A stretch of 64,000 bases of DNA from Taiwanofungus camphoratus (lineage: Eukaryota > Basidiomycota > Agaricomycetes > Polyporales > Taiwanofungaceae). Under the pieces are notes generated by a model. The model had not been told where the DNA came from and did not search any database. It saw only the letters and a program-made list of their open reading frames with translations. Position 1 is the first letter of the stretch. Each line of letters opens with the position of its first letter. The stretch is from assembly GCA_003999685.1 (NCBI GenBank), contig CP021222.1, positions 1-64,000 of the forward strand, given 5' to 3'. The translations under genes and the position numbers were made by a program. Below, one piece after another: positions 41,799 to 54,354 of this stretch.

Positions 41799-44390
41799 AT
41801 GCACCACAAGTACCAGTATGGAGCCCGCTTCATTCTCATTGCTGTGTCTAAATTTTGTGCAATGTCTGGTTCGAGTCGTCGTAGCGGAGTGTATACAACT
41901 TGTATCGACCTCAAGCGAGCCTAGGAAATAGAGAGTATTTGCAATGACCTAGGGTTTTTGAATCTCAGGTCCTCCTCGTTCCAACGTCAACGTATTGTTT
42001 TTCTGACTGAGAGGACCATGTGAAGTACCGCATCACTGCAATGGCACACAATTGCCTACTATGTATGTCTCCAAGATATGTCATTATTGACGTACTGAGT
42101 TGGAGCTTTTCCCGCTGCTTGCCTATTCTTCTTGTCGCTGAGTTTGTTATGATCATTATTCGTGCGGGTGCTCTGCTCACCGAAAAACGCGATGCGATGT
42201 AATACGCGATTCGTGTCATTGGTGAGGACCAGGGTCCTTGAGTGCAACAGGAAAGCACCCATCGCGCACGCGGTGCCGGAGCAGCCATCGAGGTTCATGA
42301 GCAAGAAATTTGCTCAAGTTGGATTGTCAGCGCTAGCATTTGCTGGATACAGTTGGGGGCCGGTAGTCTTTCGTCAATGTGATGGGTCTTGGGAAACATT
42401 GTACATAGGATGAGGCAGGCGTCGGGTGGTGTTGCCGTGAAGGTGAGGTGAGGTGAAGGTGAGTCCTCAGCCGTATCGTAAATACGGAAAACCGGAAGTC
42501 TACTCATTGAGCACCACTTTGTACTCGTGGGTATGAACAATGGAGACTCCGGGTAACTGGCGAGTAGCCCTATGTCTCGTGTACATATGCGACCACCCAG
42601 TTGGCCCGCGGTTTGCCAGAGAACTCGACAAAAGAGAATGCCTAATTGTGGACCAGTAGAGGCCCGTCTCGAAGCTGGTGAATATGTAGCAGTCCGCCCG
42701 CGTGTGGACCGCAGCGATGCGCGAGCTCACAGACGCGGTGAACGGCCCTGCGCGACGTATCGCCGTCGAGCGGCAATACAATGAATGACTCGTTGCTCGA
42801 GTTGACATGGCAAGAGGCCTCTCGAGCTGGGCGAGGCGGACCATATCGGCGTGGACTTTAAGATGAAGTGGGCAGCCACGCGAGCGATTCCCTAGCCCTG
42901 TAGCCGGGTGCCTGCTCGTGCCTAAAGTGCATCCGTGAAAACATTGTGCATGCTTAGAACCACTAGAACTCGCTGGTGGTGCACCTGCTTCCGTGGAAAG
43001 CAAGTTTCTGCGCGGAACCGCACTTCACTCTTTCTTAATCCGTTGGAAGAGCAACATTCCTAACTGATTGTTAGATTGTCTTGAGAGGATTCAATGAATT
43101 GATACCCCATGACCACTTGCCAAGAATGGGTTGTGGTAGATAACGACAAGTACATGGTGAACACTTCTCGGACACTAATAATCCGTTCTGAACGCTCGTG
43201 CCTTGCAGTGAGAAGCACGCTGACCCTGAGAACTCTGGCTCTGAAATGAGCGACTGTGACCTAGTACTTATAGTCCACCACTCGGTATCGACCTACGGTT
43301 GTGCGTATCGTTATAAGCTGTTGGCCGAGTACGGTTCCCTGCCAAAAGTTCGACGTCGCTCGTTTAGTCATGCACAGACACGGCGTATTTCCTCTTGGCT
43401 GTATTCTGCGTGTATATTGCATCGGAGGAGGCGCAGGAAGTACTTTCACAGCAGGCGCTCGCTAGGACGCAGCCTCGGATAGAAGTCATGTGGAACAAAC
43501 CGATGAGGACGATACGAAAGCTGTTCTATAATTGTCAGAGTCAGTCAGACTCAGAAGTGCGCCTTCTGATTAGGTATTCGACATATGTCGGCGTTGATGG
43601 CAGAGGCGCTGTTCAAGAATATTTGTTGCCAAACTTTCGTACATTGTCATACCATTCTTTATGAACAGAAGGGCGGGCAAATCAACCTAGTTGTCATTGC
43701 TGATAGCCAAGTTGAGACTTGCCTTCTCTACTCCTGCATCCACTCTGTGAGAGGCGTGCTTGTCGTCGGTCCTTGTAACCACATGAAGGCGAAGGCGAAT
43801 TCGCTTCGACCGAGAAAGTAAGGGAGGGAAGAAAGATTTAGATGGTGCAGAACTTAGTCATCACAGCTGTGGTGGGCATCCCAAGTCTTCAGTCGTTGTG
43901 AGAGATAGGGAGTATAATATAGCATTTCATCCCGGCGACCACCGTGACTACGTTCAGCTCTGAAGTACGCTGATGTCCGTGAATGCTGAGACTCTAACAA
44001 GTCCGAATTGTCAACGGAAGATAATTCCCTTTGGTTAGGTCGCCTAGCCTTCCCTCTTTCTGTACGCACTTCTGAATGTGATACTTTATCGGCCACCAGT
44101 GCACTTGCAGCTTTGACTGTTCCCGCCTCTCGGTAAGGCCTGAGGTGTCATGCCCGCGATCTTCATCAAAAGCCGGTGACGGACATTTTCACCTTCAAAT
44201 GCTTTCTGCGATCTCATGTGACATGTTCAAGTGCTCATCTCTTCGTGCGTCCTTACGTGCCAAGTTCCCAAATCGTTGTTTCCACCTCAGGTGTCCTTGT
44301 GATAGCCCCTGATTGTCATGAGGCGCCGTCTTTTATCACTATCATTCGCAGCCGAGAGCTCCCGTGAGCCCTTGACTATTACCGTCGCAA
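41799..44390. other. Intergenic, no gene recognised
   Basis: 2.6 kb with only short, mutually overlapping open frames and no recognisable domain, plus a short GGTGAGGTGAGGTGAAGGTGAG direct repeat near 42443-42464. It includes the 3' flank of the helicase and the upstream region of the BTB cluster. Confidence 0.5.
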
Positions 44391-45213
44391 ATGGAGGCTC
44401 AAGCCTGAGGCAATACCACTAACAACTCTCCCCAGCCAGCGCGGCATGATCTTTTCTACTCCGACTCCTGGGTAGTGCCCGTACGTACTAGCGCCCTATT
44501 CTGACGCACTCTAAGCTGACCTGGGCGCGATGGCTGCAGGTGGAAGGCGTACTTTTCAAAGTGAGTCGCTATCCGTTCGAGTCAGAGTCGAGGGTATTTT
44601 GCGAGATGTACACGCCGAGGAGAGCGTCCCGGACGGCTCGAGTGACGACCAGCCGCTCATCCTCGAAGGCATAGAGAAAGACGACTCTGAACAGCTGCTG
44701 CGGGTGCTGTATCCTCGGTAGGTTGCTTAACATTGCCGATGAACGCAGGCTTACTCAGGCTTCGACCTAACACCACTTAGACGGGGCGGTCCTGCAGAAA
44801 GCGCGATGGTACTCCGTGCTCAAGCTTGCAGACATGTCGCAGTTCGACAGCATACATGCGTTCGCGATCCGAATGCTGGGTCGGATCCCGCACGATCCAG
44901 TGGAGCGCATCACCCTCGCGCAGCGCTACAATATCAAGGAGTGGCTCCTCCCTGCATTGAACAAGCTCGCGCAACGTCCGGGACCACTCAGTTGCGTGAT
45001 ACGGTGCAGCTCAGCATGGACTACGTCGTGAAGCTCGCGGCGGTGCGCGAGACGTTCGCGCCGCCCGCAGGCTGTGCATGCCCACGCGCGGGCTGCACCA
45101 TGTCGCGGGGGTATGTGAACCACCTGGGCCAGCTGACGGCAACGCGGGCCTCGCACGACTTTTCGAGCGCCATCCGATGGGTGTTCGACCAGGGTTCTTT
45201 CGTCATATATTGA
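44391..45213 (+). pseudogene. BTB/POZ-domain protein pseudogene (cluster member 1)
   Basis: Clearly homologous to the next three genes with the same three-exon layout: DLFYSDSWVVP at the end of exon 1, VEGVLFKVSRYPFE (from 44540), LLRVLYPR, then WYSVLKLADMSQFDS and RITLAQRYNIKEWLLPALN. It is broken in at least three places. A stop codon lies six codons after the candidate ATG (44406). A net 10-base loss follows CEMYT in exon 2. A further frame change after LAQRPGPLS in exon 3 restores the frame reading LRDTVQLSMDYVVKLAAVRE. The gene is therefore most likely dead, or reads through by unknown means. Confidence 0.78.
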
Positions 45214-45846
45214 GAGTACAGGGCGGCGTCTGTCGACTCAGGTCAGTAAGTGCTTCTGAGAGACACTCCGTGCTCTCTCCGCACTGATGTTGCAGATCTT
45301 TGATGGTCCTTCAGTGGATGCACCCCGTTCCTGAGGATCTTAGATTGTCTTATGAGTGCTAGTGCCTCTGCTCTGTCAAATTGGAGGTGTCGGAGAGCTG
45401 GAAGCTTTGAAGCTAGATATGAGTCGCTGCCAGCTGAAGCACTTGCGTCATTACCTGATCGTGATACACACCATAGGATGCGCTTATTTACTACTTCACT
45501 TGCTTTCATGTAGGCGCGTACTTTCTGTGGCGACAAGTAGGAGTTGAAACCTGAATTGAAATTATTTATCTATCAGCGGCAGTGCCCCATTCGTTCCAAC
45601 TGTCAGCGAAAGTTCCATTGTCTCAGCCTTGTCCTCACTTGTTGCTATCGAGTTTTACTCATGCGAGCCAACGTCTTCAATTACTCTCTTGGATTATTTG
45701 TAGTGTACAGATATAGCATACGTGTCTGCATGTGTGTTTCGTCTTCATCCCCAAACACGCATCATGATTTCCTCATATGCCATGAGGCAGCGTCTCGCAG
45801 GCTTATCGCAGGATCGCTCCTGTGTCCCTTTTCCCCACCGTAATCC
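45214..45846. other. Intergenic between BTB copies 1 and 2
   Basis: 633 bp without a supportable gene. It should hold the promoter of BTB copy 2. Confidence 0.45.
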
Positions 45847-46694
45847 ATGGGACCCAGCCACGATAGCACTAGCCAGCCTGTACAGCAGGTGAGACACGAA
45901 TCCTTCTACTTTGATTATGTTGTGCTTCGTGTACGTTTTGTCGTCCTTGTCTCAGGGGCCAGAGGCTGATATGGTCTCTACAGGTCGAAGGTGTTCTTTT
46001 CAGAGTAAATCGGCAGCCATTCGAAGACGACTCAAAGGTCTTCCGCGACATGTATATGTTACCTGTTGCTGAAGGTAGTGTCGTCGATGGGTCTAGCGAC
46101 AAGCACCCTCTCGTCCTTGAAGGCGTAAAGAAAGCTGAATTTGTGCAATTGCTGCGGGTCCTGTATCCACGGTGAGCCGTACTATGTACGACGTTCACGC
46201 ACTGTCAATATCCATTTATCGTGAGGTGCGCTAGAAAGTATGCTCAGAAGGACATCCTGACGGTGGATGAATGGATCTCTGTCCTGAAACTCGCGGACAT
46301 GTGGCAGTTCAACATGACGCGCAAGTGTGCAATCGTGGCGCTGCGCAAAATGCTAGCTAGCGACCTGCTGCAGCGCATCGTGTTGGCGCAACGCTTCGAG
46401 ATCAAGGAGTGGCTGCTTCCTGATCTGAATGAACTGGCACGGAGAGAGGAGCCCCTCGGGATGCATGAGGCAGAGCAGATCGGTCTGGAATTCGCATTCC
46501 GGGTGGCGGCAGTGCGCGAGAGTTACACCCTTGCTGGTCACTGCGACTGTCGATGCGCAGCCTGCGCAGACCCATGGCGTAGACAACAAAACCACCAAGC
46601 AGGGATAACGCGCGCACATCATGACTTCACCGAGAAAATCCAGAGCGTATTCCATACTGAACTCGCATCTCGTCCTGCCCCAGAAGAGACCTAG
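45847..46694 (+). CDS. BTB/POZ-domain protein (cluster member 2), 243 aa
   Basis: Exons 45847-45930, 45984-46171 and 46235-46694; introns 53 and 63 nt; total 732 nt. After a short polar N-terminus, FYFDYVVLRVEGVLFRV begins a BTB/POZ fold: KVFRDMYMLP, LVLEGVKKAEFVQLLRVLYP. The C-terminal half has the pattern typical of expanded mushroom BTB proteins: WISVLKLADMWQF, QRIVLAQRFEIKEWLLPDLNEL, EQIGLEFAFRVAAVRESY. BTB domains mediate protein-protein contacts and often recruit cullin-3 ligases, but no partner domain is present here. A Cys-rich loop (CDCRCAACAD) follows residue 190. It is the second of four tandem paralogs. The start is chosen as the only upstream ATG in phase. Confidence 0.8.
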
Positions 46695-48280
46695 TATAGC
46701 TCGCTTTCTATGTTATCATTCCGCTTTGATCAGGCCTATTTCACGATTTCTGGAAATGTCTCATTGTATAGGCTTCTGTATTCGTTGTTTCTCGTATGCT
46801 CTGTTCAGATGGTGGGAAGTTGAATCAATCCTGCCGACCGTCTCCTTCTTTCTTCCCTCCCAGTTGTTCTTGCACGTCAACTGGTTCAGCGCTGCATTAC
46901 TGGCACCCCTCCACCTTCTACGAGAGTGCCTCTCTGCTCGCTGATGCATCTTCGTCTGATCGGACTGGACGGACGTGGACGACTTGCTCCATTCGCAACG
47001 CCGCACACATGACTGAGATCGTCATGATCCAATTTGATTACCGCAATGGGTCTGAGTGCACAATTGGCAAATTATGATCTGCGTCTGCTGACAGGGTTCG
47101 CAACCTTGACTTCCATGAGTTGCCAATATGGAATACTCGTCGGACCTGATAGCAGCTTGGCCATTCATACAACCACTGGAACTGCAAGTAGAGTCGTGAA
47201 TACGCACTGCCTGTCACTAAACACTTCCGACAACTGGTGATCAAAACAGACATTGATCAAGAAGGTACTAGATTTCCTAGGTTCGATGCAGGGCAACTTT
47301 GACGATCTCGGAACTATCTAGCGGAATTTCTGGCAATGCTGATAGGGAGGAATACCTTGCTTGACAAGGTTTCTGGGCAACCTTAATTCGGGTGTCTATG
47401 GCTCATTTTTCGACTTACCGGCATATGCCTGGTATTACCTTGCTTGTCAAGGTTTCTTCGACCCCCACAATTGAAGCCTTGATCGAACTTACCGGATGTA
47501 ATACAGATTTGTGATGTTCATTTGCAAAGCCATTCAAAAGGTGTCACACCATAGTATATATTGTCATATAAAAATAATGTGCAAAAAAGTCAAGCAAGGT
47601 TTCTGCTGGCACAGGCAGTCCTTCCCGAGTATCAGACTGATATAGGGTGATAATCACGTGGTCGCGACCCTGTCGCACAGTGAAAGCTGGTTTTTCAGCA
47701 ACTGCGACGCTGTCAGGAAGGCGCACACCTCCTTGGAATATGGTAGCTGTCGTTGTTTCTCTGTCGCCCATCTGCAGTTCATTCATGCTTTCTCTCTTTC
47801 AATGCAGTCCGTGTGGGCGTTGAGTCGATCATCAGAGTGCAACTTTGTGCCCTCTAGTCAGCATCATCGCAGCTCTTGTTTTCGGTTCTAACATCACATT
47901 GAGATTTTTCTTCTGGGTATCATGGCATTTGACTATCATGCAGTATCGCATCAACTTGTTTCGGCTCGTCCTGTAGCCCTATCACTGGGACTGCCTTGAA
48001 CGTCTGCCATTGAAGAGGCTTCGTCGTTACTCCCGCAAACTCCGGATCGCACATCTTCTAATGACATGGCTAGTGCGACTGTCACCGTCCGCCTCGTTCT
48101 GGTGGGTCAACGTGGATCTAGTGATTCTAATGGTCCGGACCTCGTGTTCATCAGGTGCTCGAAGTTCGTTTCCCAAAGCGAACATTCGTGTATGCCACTG
48201 GCATGAGGCAGGGTCTATCGTATCGTAATATACGAAGAGCCAGGAATCCCTGGTACTCTTGCCTTACCGGCATTCCCTCG
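46695..48280. other. Intergenic between BTB copies 2 and 3
   Basis: 1.6 kb with no supportable gene. Two copies of TACCTTGCTTG(A/T)CAAGGTTTCT lie at about 47352 and 47435, each containing the near-palindrome CCTTGCTTGACAAGG. TATATAAAAATAA is near 47561. Confidence 0.45.
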
Positions 48281-49314
48281 ATGGAGCCTCTCAGAGTTTC
48301 ACCCGCAGTGCTCTCATTCCATATAGACTCTCCTCCATCTCCTACCGACTTATCGTTCGAGACAGCACCCTCGTCCCCGACAGCACCTGTCACGTCCGTC
48401 TTCTCACCATCAACACTCCCTTTGCCGACAGAGTCCCGCGATGCCAATACGAGAGACCACACGCGACCGACGAAACACGAGATGTTCTATTTTCAAGATG
48501 TGGTGTTTCTCGTGCGTGTTGTCCAAAACATCCAGTCCTCCGCTGTCTGAGACTCGGTCCTAGATCGAGGGTACCATCCTCCGGCTAACCCGTTATCCCT
48601 TCGAAAATAACTCCAAAGTCTTCCGTGACATGTACATGTTGCCTGTTGTAGATTCTAGCATCATCGATGGTTCGAGCGATGAGCATCCGCTTGTATTAGA
48701 AGGTGTGGAGAAGGCAGCGTTCGAGCAATTGTTACGGGTGCTATATCCACCATGGTTAGTCGTGCTTGCTACGTTCGATCGAGGGGGCTGATGCATATTG
48801 GATCAGGTACTACAACTGGAAGGAAGTACTCTCAGTAGACCAGTGGAAATCTGTTCTGAATCTCGCAGACATGTGGCAGTTTGATGAAGTAAGGGCCGCT
48901 GCGATCAGTGCGTTAGCCGGCAGTTTGAAAGATCCTGTGCAACGGATCGCCTTGGCGCAGCGTTATGGTATCACAAGCTGGCTTCTTCCTTCGCTGAATC
49001 AATTAGCGCAACGAGGAGAGCCACTTGGGCTTCGTGACGCGGAACAGATCGGCATCGACTTTGCGCTCAGGGTGGCGTCGGTACGTGAGTGCTTTTGTGG
49101 ACGTTTTGCTTACCGCGGTTCTCGCGGAAAATGGTCCTCGCGCCCGTGTCGTCCGGAGGGTCGGTTAGAGCACGACTTTTCAGATAGGATCCAGCAGGTC
49201 TTTTTTGAGGAACTTTCGACGACCACGAAAGAACAAGGATGCTACTTGAAGGACGAAGTGACAGGACCAATACAACAATCACCAAGTAATTCCCAGTGCA
49301 AAATCAAACGGTGA
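48281..49314 (+). CDS. BTB/POZ-domain protein (cluster member 3), ~309 aa
   Basis: Exons 48281-48511, 48564-48754 and 48807-49314; introns 52 nt; total 930 nt. A Ser/Pro/Thr-rich N-terminus (about 60 residues) precedes HEMFYFQDVVFL, then IEGTILRLTRYPFE, KVFRDMYMLP, LVLEGVEKAAFEQLLRVLYP and the C-terminal block VLNLADMWQF, QRIALAQRYGITSWLLPSLNQL, EQIGIDFALRVASVREC. The tail is basic. The start is uncertain: an in-frame ATG at 48203 would add 26 residues. Layout and splice phases match copies 2 and 4, so it is a tandem duplicate. Function beyond BTB-mediated binding is unknown. Confidence 0.78.
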
Positions 49315-49368
49315 GGAGCCTAAACCATGTAATGTCACGAAGAGCCTCACAGGTAGATCAACAGCCAT

Positions 49369-50290
49369 ATGTCCAATTACGATTGTCATGATACTGTCCA
49401 GTTGATGAGAGACATATCTGTCTATTCCGACTATGTGGTCTTCCTTGTGCGCACCATTTTGCGTCATTCAGGCACTTTGTAGCGACCAGGTTATTGCAGG
49501 TCGAAAGCGTCCTCTTTCGAGTGACCCGTTATCCTTTTGAAAATAATAACAAGGCCTTCTGCAATTCTATCAATAGCCGCACTCTAGACAACACAAGCGA
49601 TGAGCACCCTTTGACGTTGGAAGACGTGACAACAGACGAATTTGAGCAGCTGTTGCGCCTGTTGTATCCTCGGTAAGTGTCACTGGGTTCCCGAACAGAG
49701 CCGCGTTCATGGGACACATTAGACAAATCGGCAAGGAGGAGATTCTGTCCGCAGATCAGTGGATCTCTGTCCTGAAGCTAGCGGATAGATGGCAGTTCGA
49801 CGCGATACGGGACGATGCCATCGGCACACTGCGTGTGATGCTGAATGATTCCCCAGCACAGCGTATTGCCTTGGCGCAACAGTACAAGATCAGAGATTGG
49901 TTCGTACCTGCTCTTAACCAGCTGGCGCAGCGAGAAGAGCCCCTCCAAGAGCGAGACGTCGACCAGATTGGATTGGCCTTTGTGCTAAAGCTGGCAGAGG
50001 TTCGAGAGAGCTTTGTGCAAGTGGATACCCTGCAACAAGCCCCTGAGGAACCCATGGAGTATGGTACTAGCATACATAGGAAGGGGAGGTCGGAGCATGA
50101 CTTCACCGAAACGATTGAATATGTCTTCCGAGATGAGCTTCAGGACCACTCTTTATTACCAGTCGCAGCCGGTTCCGCGGGTCCTCTTGACCAAGAAGAG
50201 CCCGGTATGGTCGGCGTCTCCGATTGGGACCAGCCGGGGTCTGCTGCCGCGGAGAAATTTGAGCAAGACTGGCTTCCTGAAAAGTACTGA
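49369..50290 (+). CDS. BTB/POZ-domain protein (cluster member 4), ~272 aa
   Basis: Exons 49369-49446, 49500-49672 and 49723-50290; introns 53 and 50 nt; total 819 nt. YSDYVVFL, VESVLFRVTRYPFE, LTLEDVTTDEFEQLLRLLYP, then WISVLKLADRWQFDAIRDDA, QRIALAQQYKIRDWFVPALN and DQIGLAFVLKLAEVRESF. The usual FRDMYMLP segment is replaced by FCNSINSRTL and is about five residues shorter, a diverged BTB surface. It has an acidic, Gly/Pro-rich C-terminal tail not shared with copies 2 and 3. It begins 55 bp after the stop of copy 3, so its promoter is very short or lies within copy 3. Confidence 0.77.
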
Positions 50291-50705
50291 GTAGTAGTGA
50301 AGTAGACAACAGGTTGGAGAAACGCACGGACGAGGTCCGCTAGTGAAGAAGTAGTCAAGCAGTACATAGCCCGCAGGCATACTCATTCAGTATCGAGAGC
50401 TACTAGTTTGACAGACGAGCCACACGACGGCGATACCTCCCATAGACTTGCGCGACAATAATGATATGTGGAAATGACCAACCGCATTTTTTTGAAAGCT
50501 TCAAAATGATGTTCCGCAGAAACCACCCTACCCGACCCGTCGACTGATGAAACCGTCCTGAAGTCTCAAGGCGGTGGTTTCGGGAAATGATCACCAAGGG
50601 AAAGGAACACCATATCGAACGCTCACACCAAGTGCGCCAACTTTCCAGAATATATAAGCCCCTCCCAAAAAAAAAAAAAGACGACAAGCATGTGGTATAC
50701 ACGGT
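50291..50705. other. Convergent intergenic region
   Basis: Lies between the 3' ends of BTB copy 4 (plus) and the membrane protein (minus). It contains a poly-A run at 50669-50681. No gene. Confidence 0.5.
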
Positions 50706-52490
50706 CTACACCTGCAGAAAATCCGTCCGCAACGAGTCCGCGTCGCCCCTGTGCACCTTCTTGAACAGGATCGGCGACGAGCTCAGGAACGTACCCGCAG
50801 CCGACGGCGCCGTCGCCGCAGCCCGCACGCCCACGCCCACGCCCACGCCCTCCCGCGCGTCCCGCCCCCCCTCCCTGCCCTCGTCGGCGGGCAGGACCTC
50901 GCCCGGATCGGGCTGGGGCTGGCTCGCGAAGCTCCCGCCAGGCGGCGGGCTGCGCACGGGGACCTGCGCGTACGCCACACCGCCCGTGCGCAGGACCGCG
51001 TGGGGATGCGACTGCGAGGCGACCGACGTGACCGAGCCGTTCAGGAGCGCAACGCGCGCGCGCGCCGGCTCGCGTCCGCGGATGGACTCGCTGAAGCGCG
51101 CTGAGGACTTGGGCGTCGCGGGCGCCTGGCCGTAGCGGAAGGCGTGGTCGCGCGCGCGCTGGGTGTCGTAGAGGCGCCGGAGGACGAAGTAGGCGAGGAC
51201 GAGGAGGAGCGCGACGCCGAGGAGAGAGCCGAAGACCGCAGCGAGCACTGTTGGCGCCTTGGAGGACGGGGAGGATGCGTCGGCTGCGGGAGTAGCACTA
51301 GGTGGGACATTGTATCAGGATAGGAGGGTGAGCGAGGATTGGACGGAGGCTTACGAGGATGACGAAGTGCTGGTACTTGCTGTTGATGTCCTGCAGTGCG
51401 TATAATGGTGAGATCGCGGTCACAGCATACGGATAGTCCGGAGAAAAGAAGTGAGAAAGACGAGCAGAATGCCAAGGCCAGGTTGAATCATGGGCGAAGC
51501 TCTGAACTAAGACCAAGAGAAGCGATGCGGAGGATCAAATCAGGATGAACAGGTGACAGCAGATGAAGAAAAGCTCGATAAGCATAAAGCTAAAAGTAGG
51601 AGGAGCAACATAAGCCAGTGAGAAAATAATGCCCAAGTCGAAATGAGACCGAGCAATTGCATCCCACTGGATAAGGAAATGACAAGGAAGAGTACATTGG
51701 AAAGCAAGAAGAACAAGGTCTGATAGGACAGAAGCAACACCATAGAACAAGGGTGCGGAGGGAAAAAGTTCCGAAAGTCAATACGAGACAACACCGGCGT
51801 TATGCATGAATGGGGAGACGGCGTTCTGAACGACTGGAGGAACTGCAAGACCTAACGCGGTTCAAGGATGCACGAGCTTACCCGCTTTCCCATGGCGGCG
51901 GGACGGTCACGACACCCGTCGCCGATGCGTTTTCGCTGGTACCAACGTGACAGCGCATACGTTCAGTTCAGCAGGCTCTCCGCACGACAGAGACCGAGGC
52001 GGCGCACCTCCCGTCCGTGAATGTCACAAAGTCCACGTCCAGCCACGGGTTCTGCGCGGCCGCCGCGTCGAAGCGCGCCTCGAACGAGACGAAGTGCTCT
52101 GCCGGCGCCGACGGGTTGGAAGACGTGTGCTGGAAGAGCGGCTGCTGGAACTGCGTCTGGTCGGCGTACGCAGAGAAAAAGGCGATGGCGTCGTCGAACT
52201 GGACGCTGTAGTTTCCCTGGCGTCGCCATCGAGGCGGGGGGTGAGCACTTGGTGGGGGCGCGGCCGGTGATGAGGGGGGAAAGGAGACGCACATGTCCTG
52301 GGCCCTTGGAGCCGTAGATGGCGATGGCGGAGCCCTGGAAGGTGAGGTTCATGGTGGCGCCGTTGGCCTGGGCGACATGGTAGGTTCCCTGGAAGAAGCG
52401 GCTGAGATCGGGATCAGAGGGCGACTGGATGGCCCAGTTGCCGGAGTAGGAGAGAGGGGGTGACGACGAGTCGTCGAGGCTGAAATTCAT
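50706..52490 (-). CDS. Single-pass membrane protein with fungal extracellular beta-rich domain, 350 aa
   Basis: Exons (minus) 52490-52293, 52216-52008, 51935-51882 and 51297-50706; total 1053 nt, phases agree. The N-terminal part (FSLDDSSSPPLSYSGNW, FQGTYHVAQANGATMNLTF, GSAIAIYGSKG, YSVQFDD) follows the pattern of a widespread mushroom family with an extracellular domain, then a Ser/Ala/Pro linker, one transmembrane helix (about 171-193, VLAAVFGSLLGVALLLVLAY) and a basic, then Pro/Gly-rich cytoplasmic tail (GVGVGVGVR). No clear signal peptide precedes the chosen ATG, so an upstream exon may be missing. Intron 3 is 584 nt, about ten times the others. Function unknown; a sensor or adhesion role is only a guess. 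Confidence 0.75.
51298..51881 (-). other. Unusually long intron of the membrane-protein gene
   Basis: GTAAGC donor and CACCTAG acceptor, 584 nt, phase 2 preserved. A 102-codon hydrophobic frame inside (51848-51540) has no start context or homology that I recognise. Skipped exons or an inserted relic are possible. Confidence 0.45.
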
Positions 52491-54033
52491 GGAAGAGGAG
52501 TTACCGTGCTAGCTACGAAGGCGATTCGGAGTACGATTGAGCTCAGCTAGCGACGGTGCTCGGCAGGCATGGGAAGGAGCGGGAAAGGACTGTGCGCCAC
52601 TGATGGCGTATTGTTGTGATGGGAGAAGACTGGCGGTCAGTGAAGGATCTGTGAGAGTGAGAGCGACAGTCAGAGTGAGAGAACGGCGGGGTTAGAGAGT
52701 GCTCGCTGGACGACACGGCGACGAGGGGGTCGGTCGAAGTAGGGGGCAGAGAGCGCCTAGGTACTGTTTGGCTGTTCGAGATGGGACATGTCTCGGATGG
52801 GAGCCAGACGGTGATGCACTTGGACTGATGCGAGCTCTGCGACATCACGAAATGCTGTAGGGACTGCCATCCCACCGCAACTCAGGCGTTAATGCCAGGC
52901 CGCGTTGAGGTAGACATGGCGGACACAGTCGAGTGTCTGTGCTGGGAGCCACTATCAAGTCGACGGGATGTTGTTGATCTCAGTGACGCTGAGAGCAACA
53001 AAATGAGACAAATGAGATAAAAATGTATTGCGGAAAAAGGCTTGGAGCCGCCATCCAGCAGCGTCTAGTAGCAGCTCGTGAGGGGCGACACCCAGCGTGC
53101 CTTGCCATCTCGTTTCCAAGATCTAATGCAATCGAAAAATCTCGTCGCCGCTGCTATTGCTTCCGGTCAGCTGTCTCCTCCAGGCGCGGGACGGAGCGCG
53201 GAGGATGAGCATCAAATGCGGACGAGCAACACAAACGCAATGTATCTCCCAAACCGCCAGTGACCGGCGTCAGCGTCCTCCTTGACGTCGTCAATCGTTT
53301 CGGCGTAGACTTGAACGGGCTCTCTATCTGCGCCCATATGTTCCCAGTACAAGGCGACAGCCGAGAGCAAAGCCGCTCAAACTCCCAACAATCAACTTCA
53401 TGTCCAACGACGGTTGACGAGCGTGTGTTATGATTGGGTGTACACTATGGACCGCCTCCCCAGACGGGGGAGGCCTCTAATAATCGACACGGTCACGAGC
53501 CGTTCCAGCCATTGTACAGTAAGCAGCAGCAGAAGAGAAGCGAACAGTGTTGCGCGCGTCATTTTTGGCAGCAAGAACAAACAGCGAGCCTACTAGCTCC
53601 AGGCGGACCGTGAGGAAGAAGAAGAAAAAAAAAACCTTGTATCAGAAAGAATGGAGAACGACGAACCCGCAACATTCGTCGAGAGAATTACAAGTGCGCT
53701 GTAAGGATATCCGCGACCAAAGTGTGAACGGTGGTACAATATATACGTGTAAGTCAAGTGAGCACGACGGACAAAACAAATCGCACAAGAAAAAAAAAAG
53801 AAAGAAAGAAAGAAAAACAATCCGTCAACACGCACATTAACCATTTCCTTAATATACAGGATACGCACAGCCGGTCCCGCGTTGCGTATATCAGGGGCGG
53901 GGAGGCAGCTGGCGAACAGAAAGGAAAGAAAGAAAAAAAAATCGAACCCGGCGCGGATACCCACGGAAGACAAACCCCAAGCCGCCCATCTGCGCTTCTA
54001 GCCACGTCTGCCAGGCGGGAGAGCGACAAGGGC
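52491..54033. other. Divergent/3' intergenic region with purine-rich simple repeats
   Basis: Upstream of the membrane protein and downstream of the zinc-finger gene. It has a hairpin CCTCCCCAGACGGGGGAGG near 53456-53475, AAG/A-rich tracts at 53610-53635, 53790-53820 and 53920-53945, and no supportable gene. The A-rich tracts may be 3' UTR of the transcription-factor gene (T-rich in its transcript). Confidence 0.5.
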
Positions 54034-54322
54034 CTACGCCCTCATTCCAACGGCAGCGGAGACTCGAACTTGATCATTCCCGCCGTAGGACTCCCCGCCG
54101 CCGCCGCCACCGCCACCACCCCGGGGACTCCCACCAGATCCAGCGGACCCGGCGGCGCTCCGTCCATCAGGCGATAGCCCTGCTCCAGCATCGCCCCGGG
54201 GTGAGGATACCCCTCCCCGCCGTCCGCGCGGTGGGCTCCCGCGAGCGCCCCATCCGGGTACCCCGCCGGCAGCCCCACCGGGAAGTACGGGTGACCGCCG
54301 TGCTCCTGCATGTGGTGCAGGT

Positions 54323-54354
<32 letters not shown>

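Noticed and set aside
42500-43003. 167-codon minus-strand frame upstream of the BTB cluster
   Set aside because: No domain, no codon pattern or neighbouring exons to support a gene.
51540-51848. 102-codon hydrophobic minus-strand frame
   Set aside because: Lies within an intron of the membrane-protein gene, has no recognisable family and is T-rich enough to read hydrophobic by chance; kept only as a question about the long intron.
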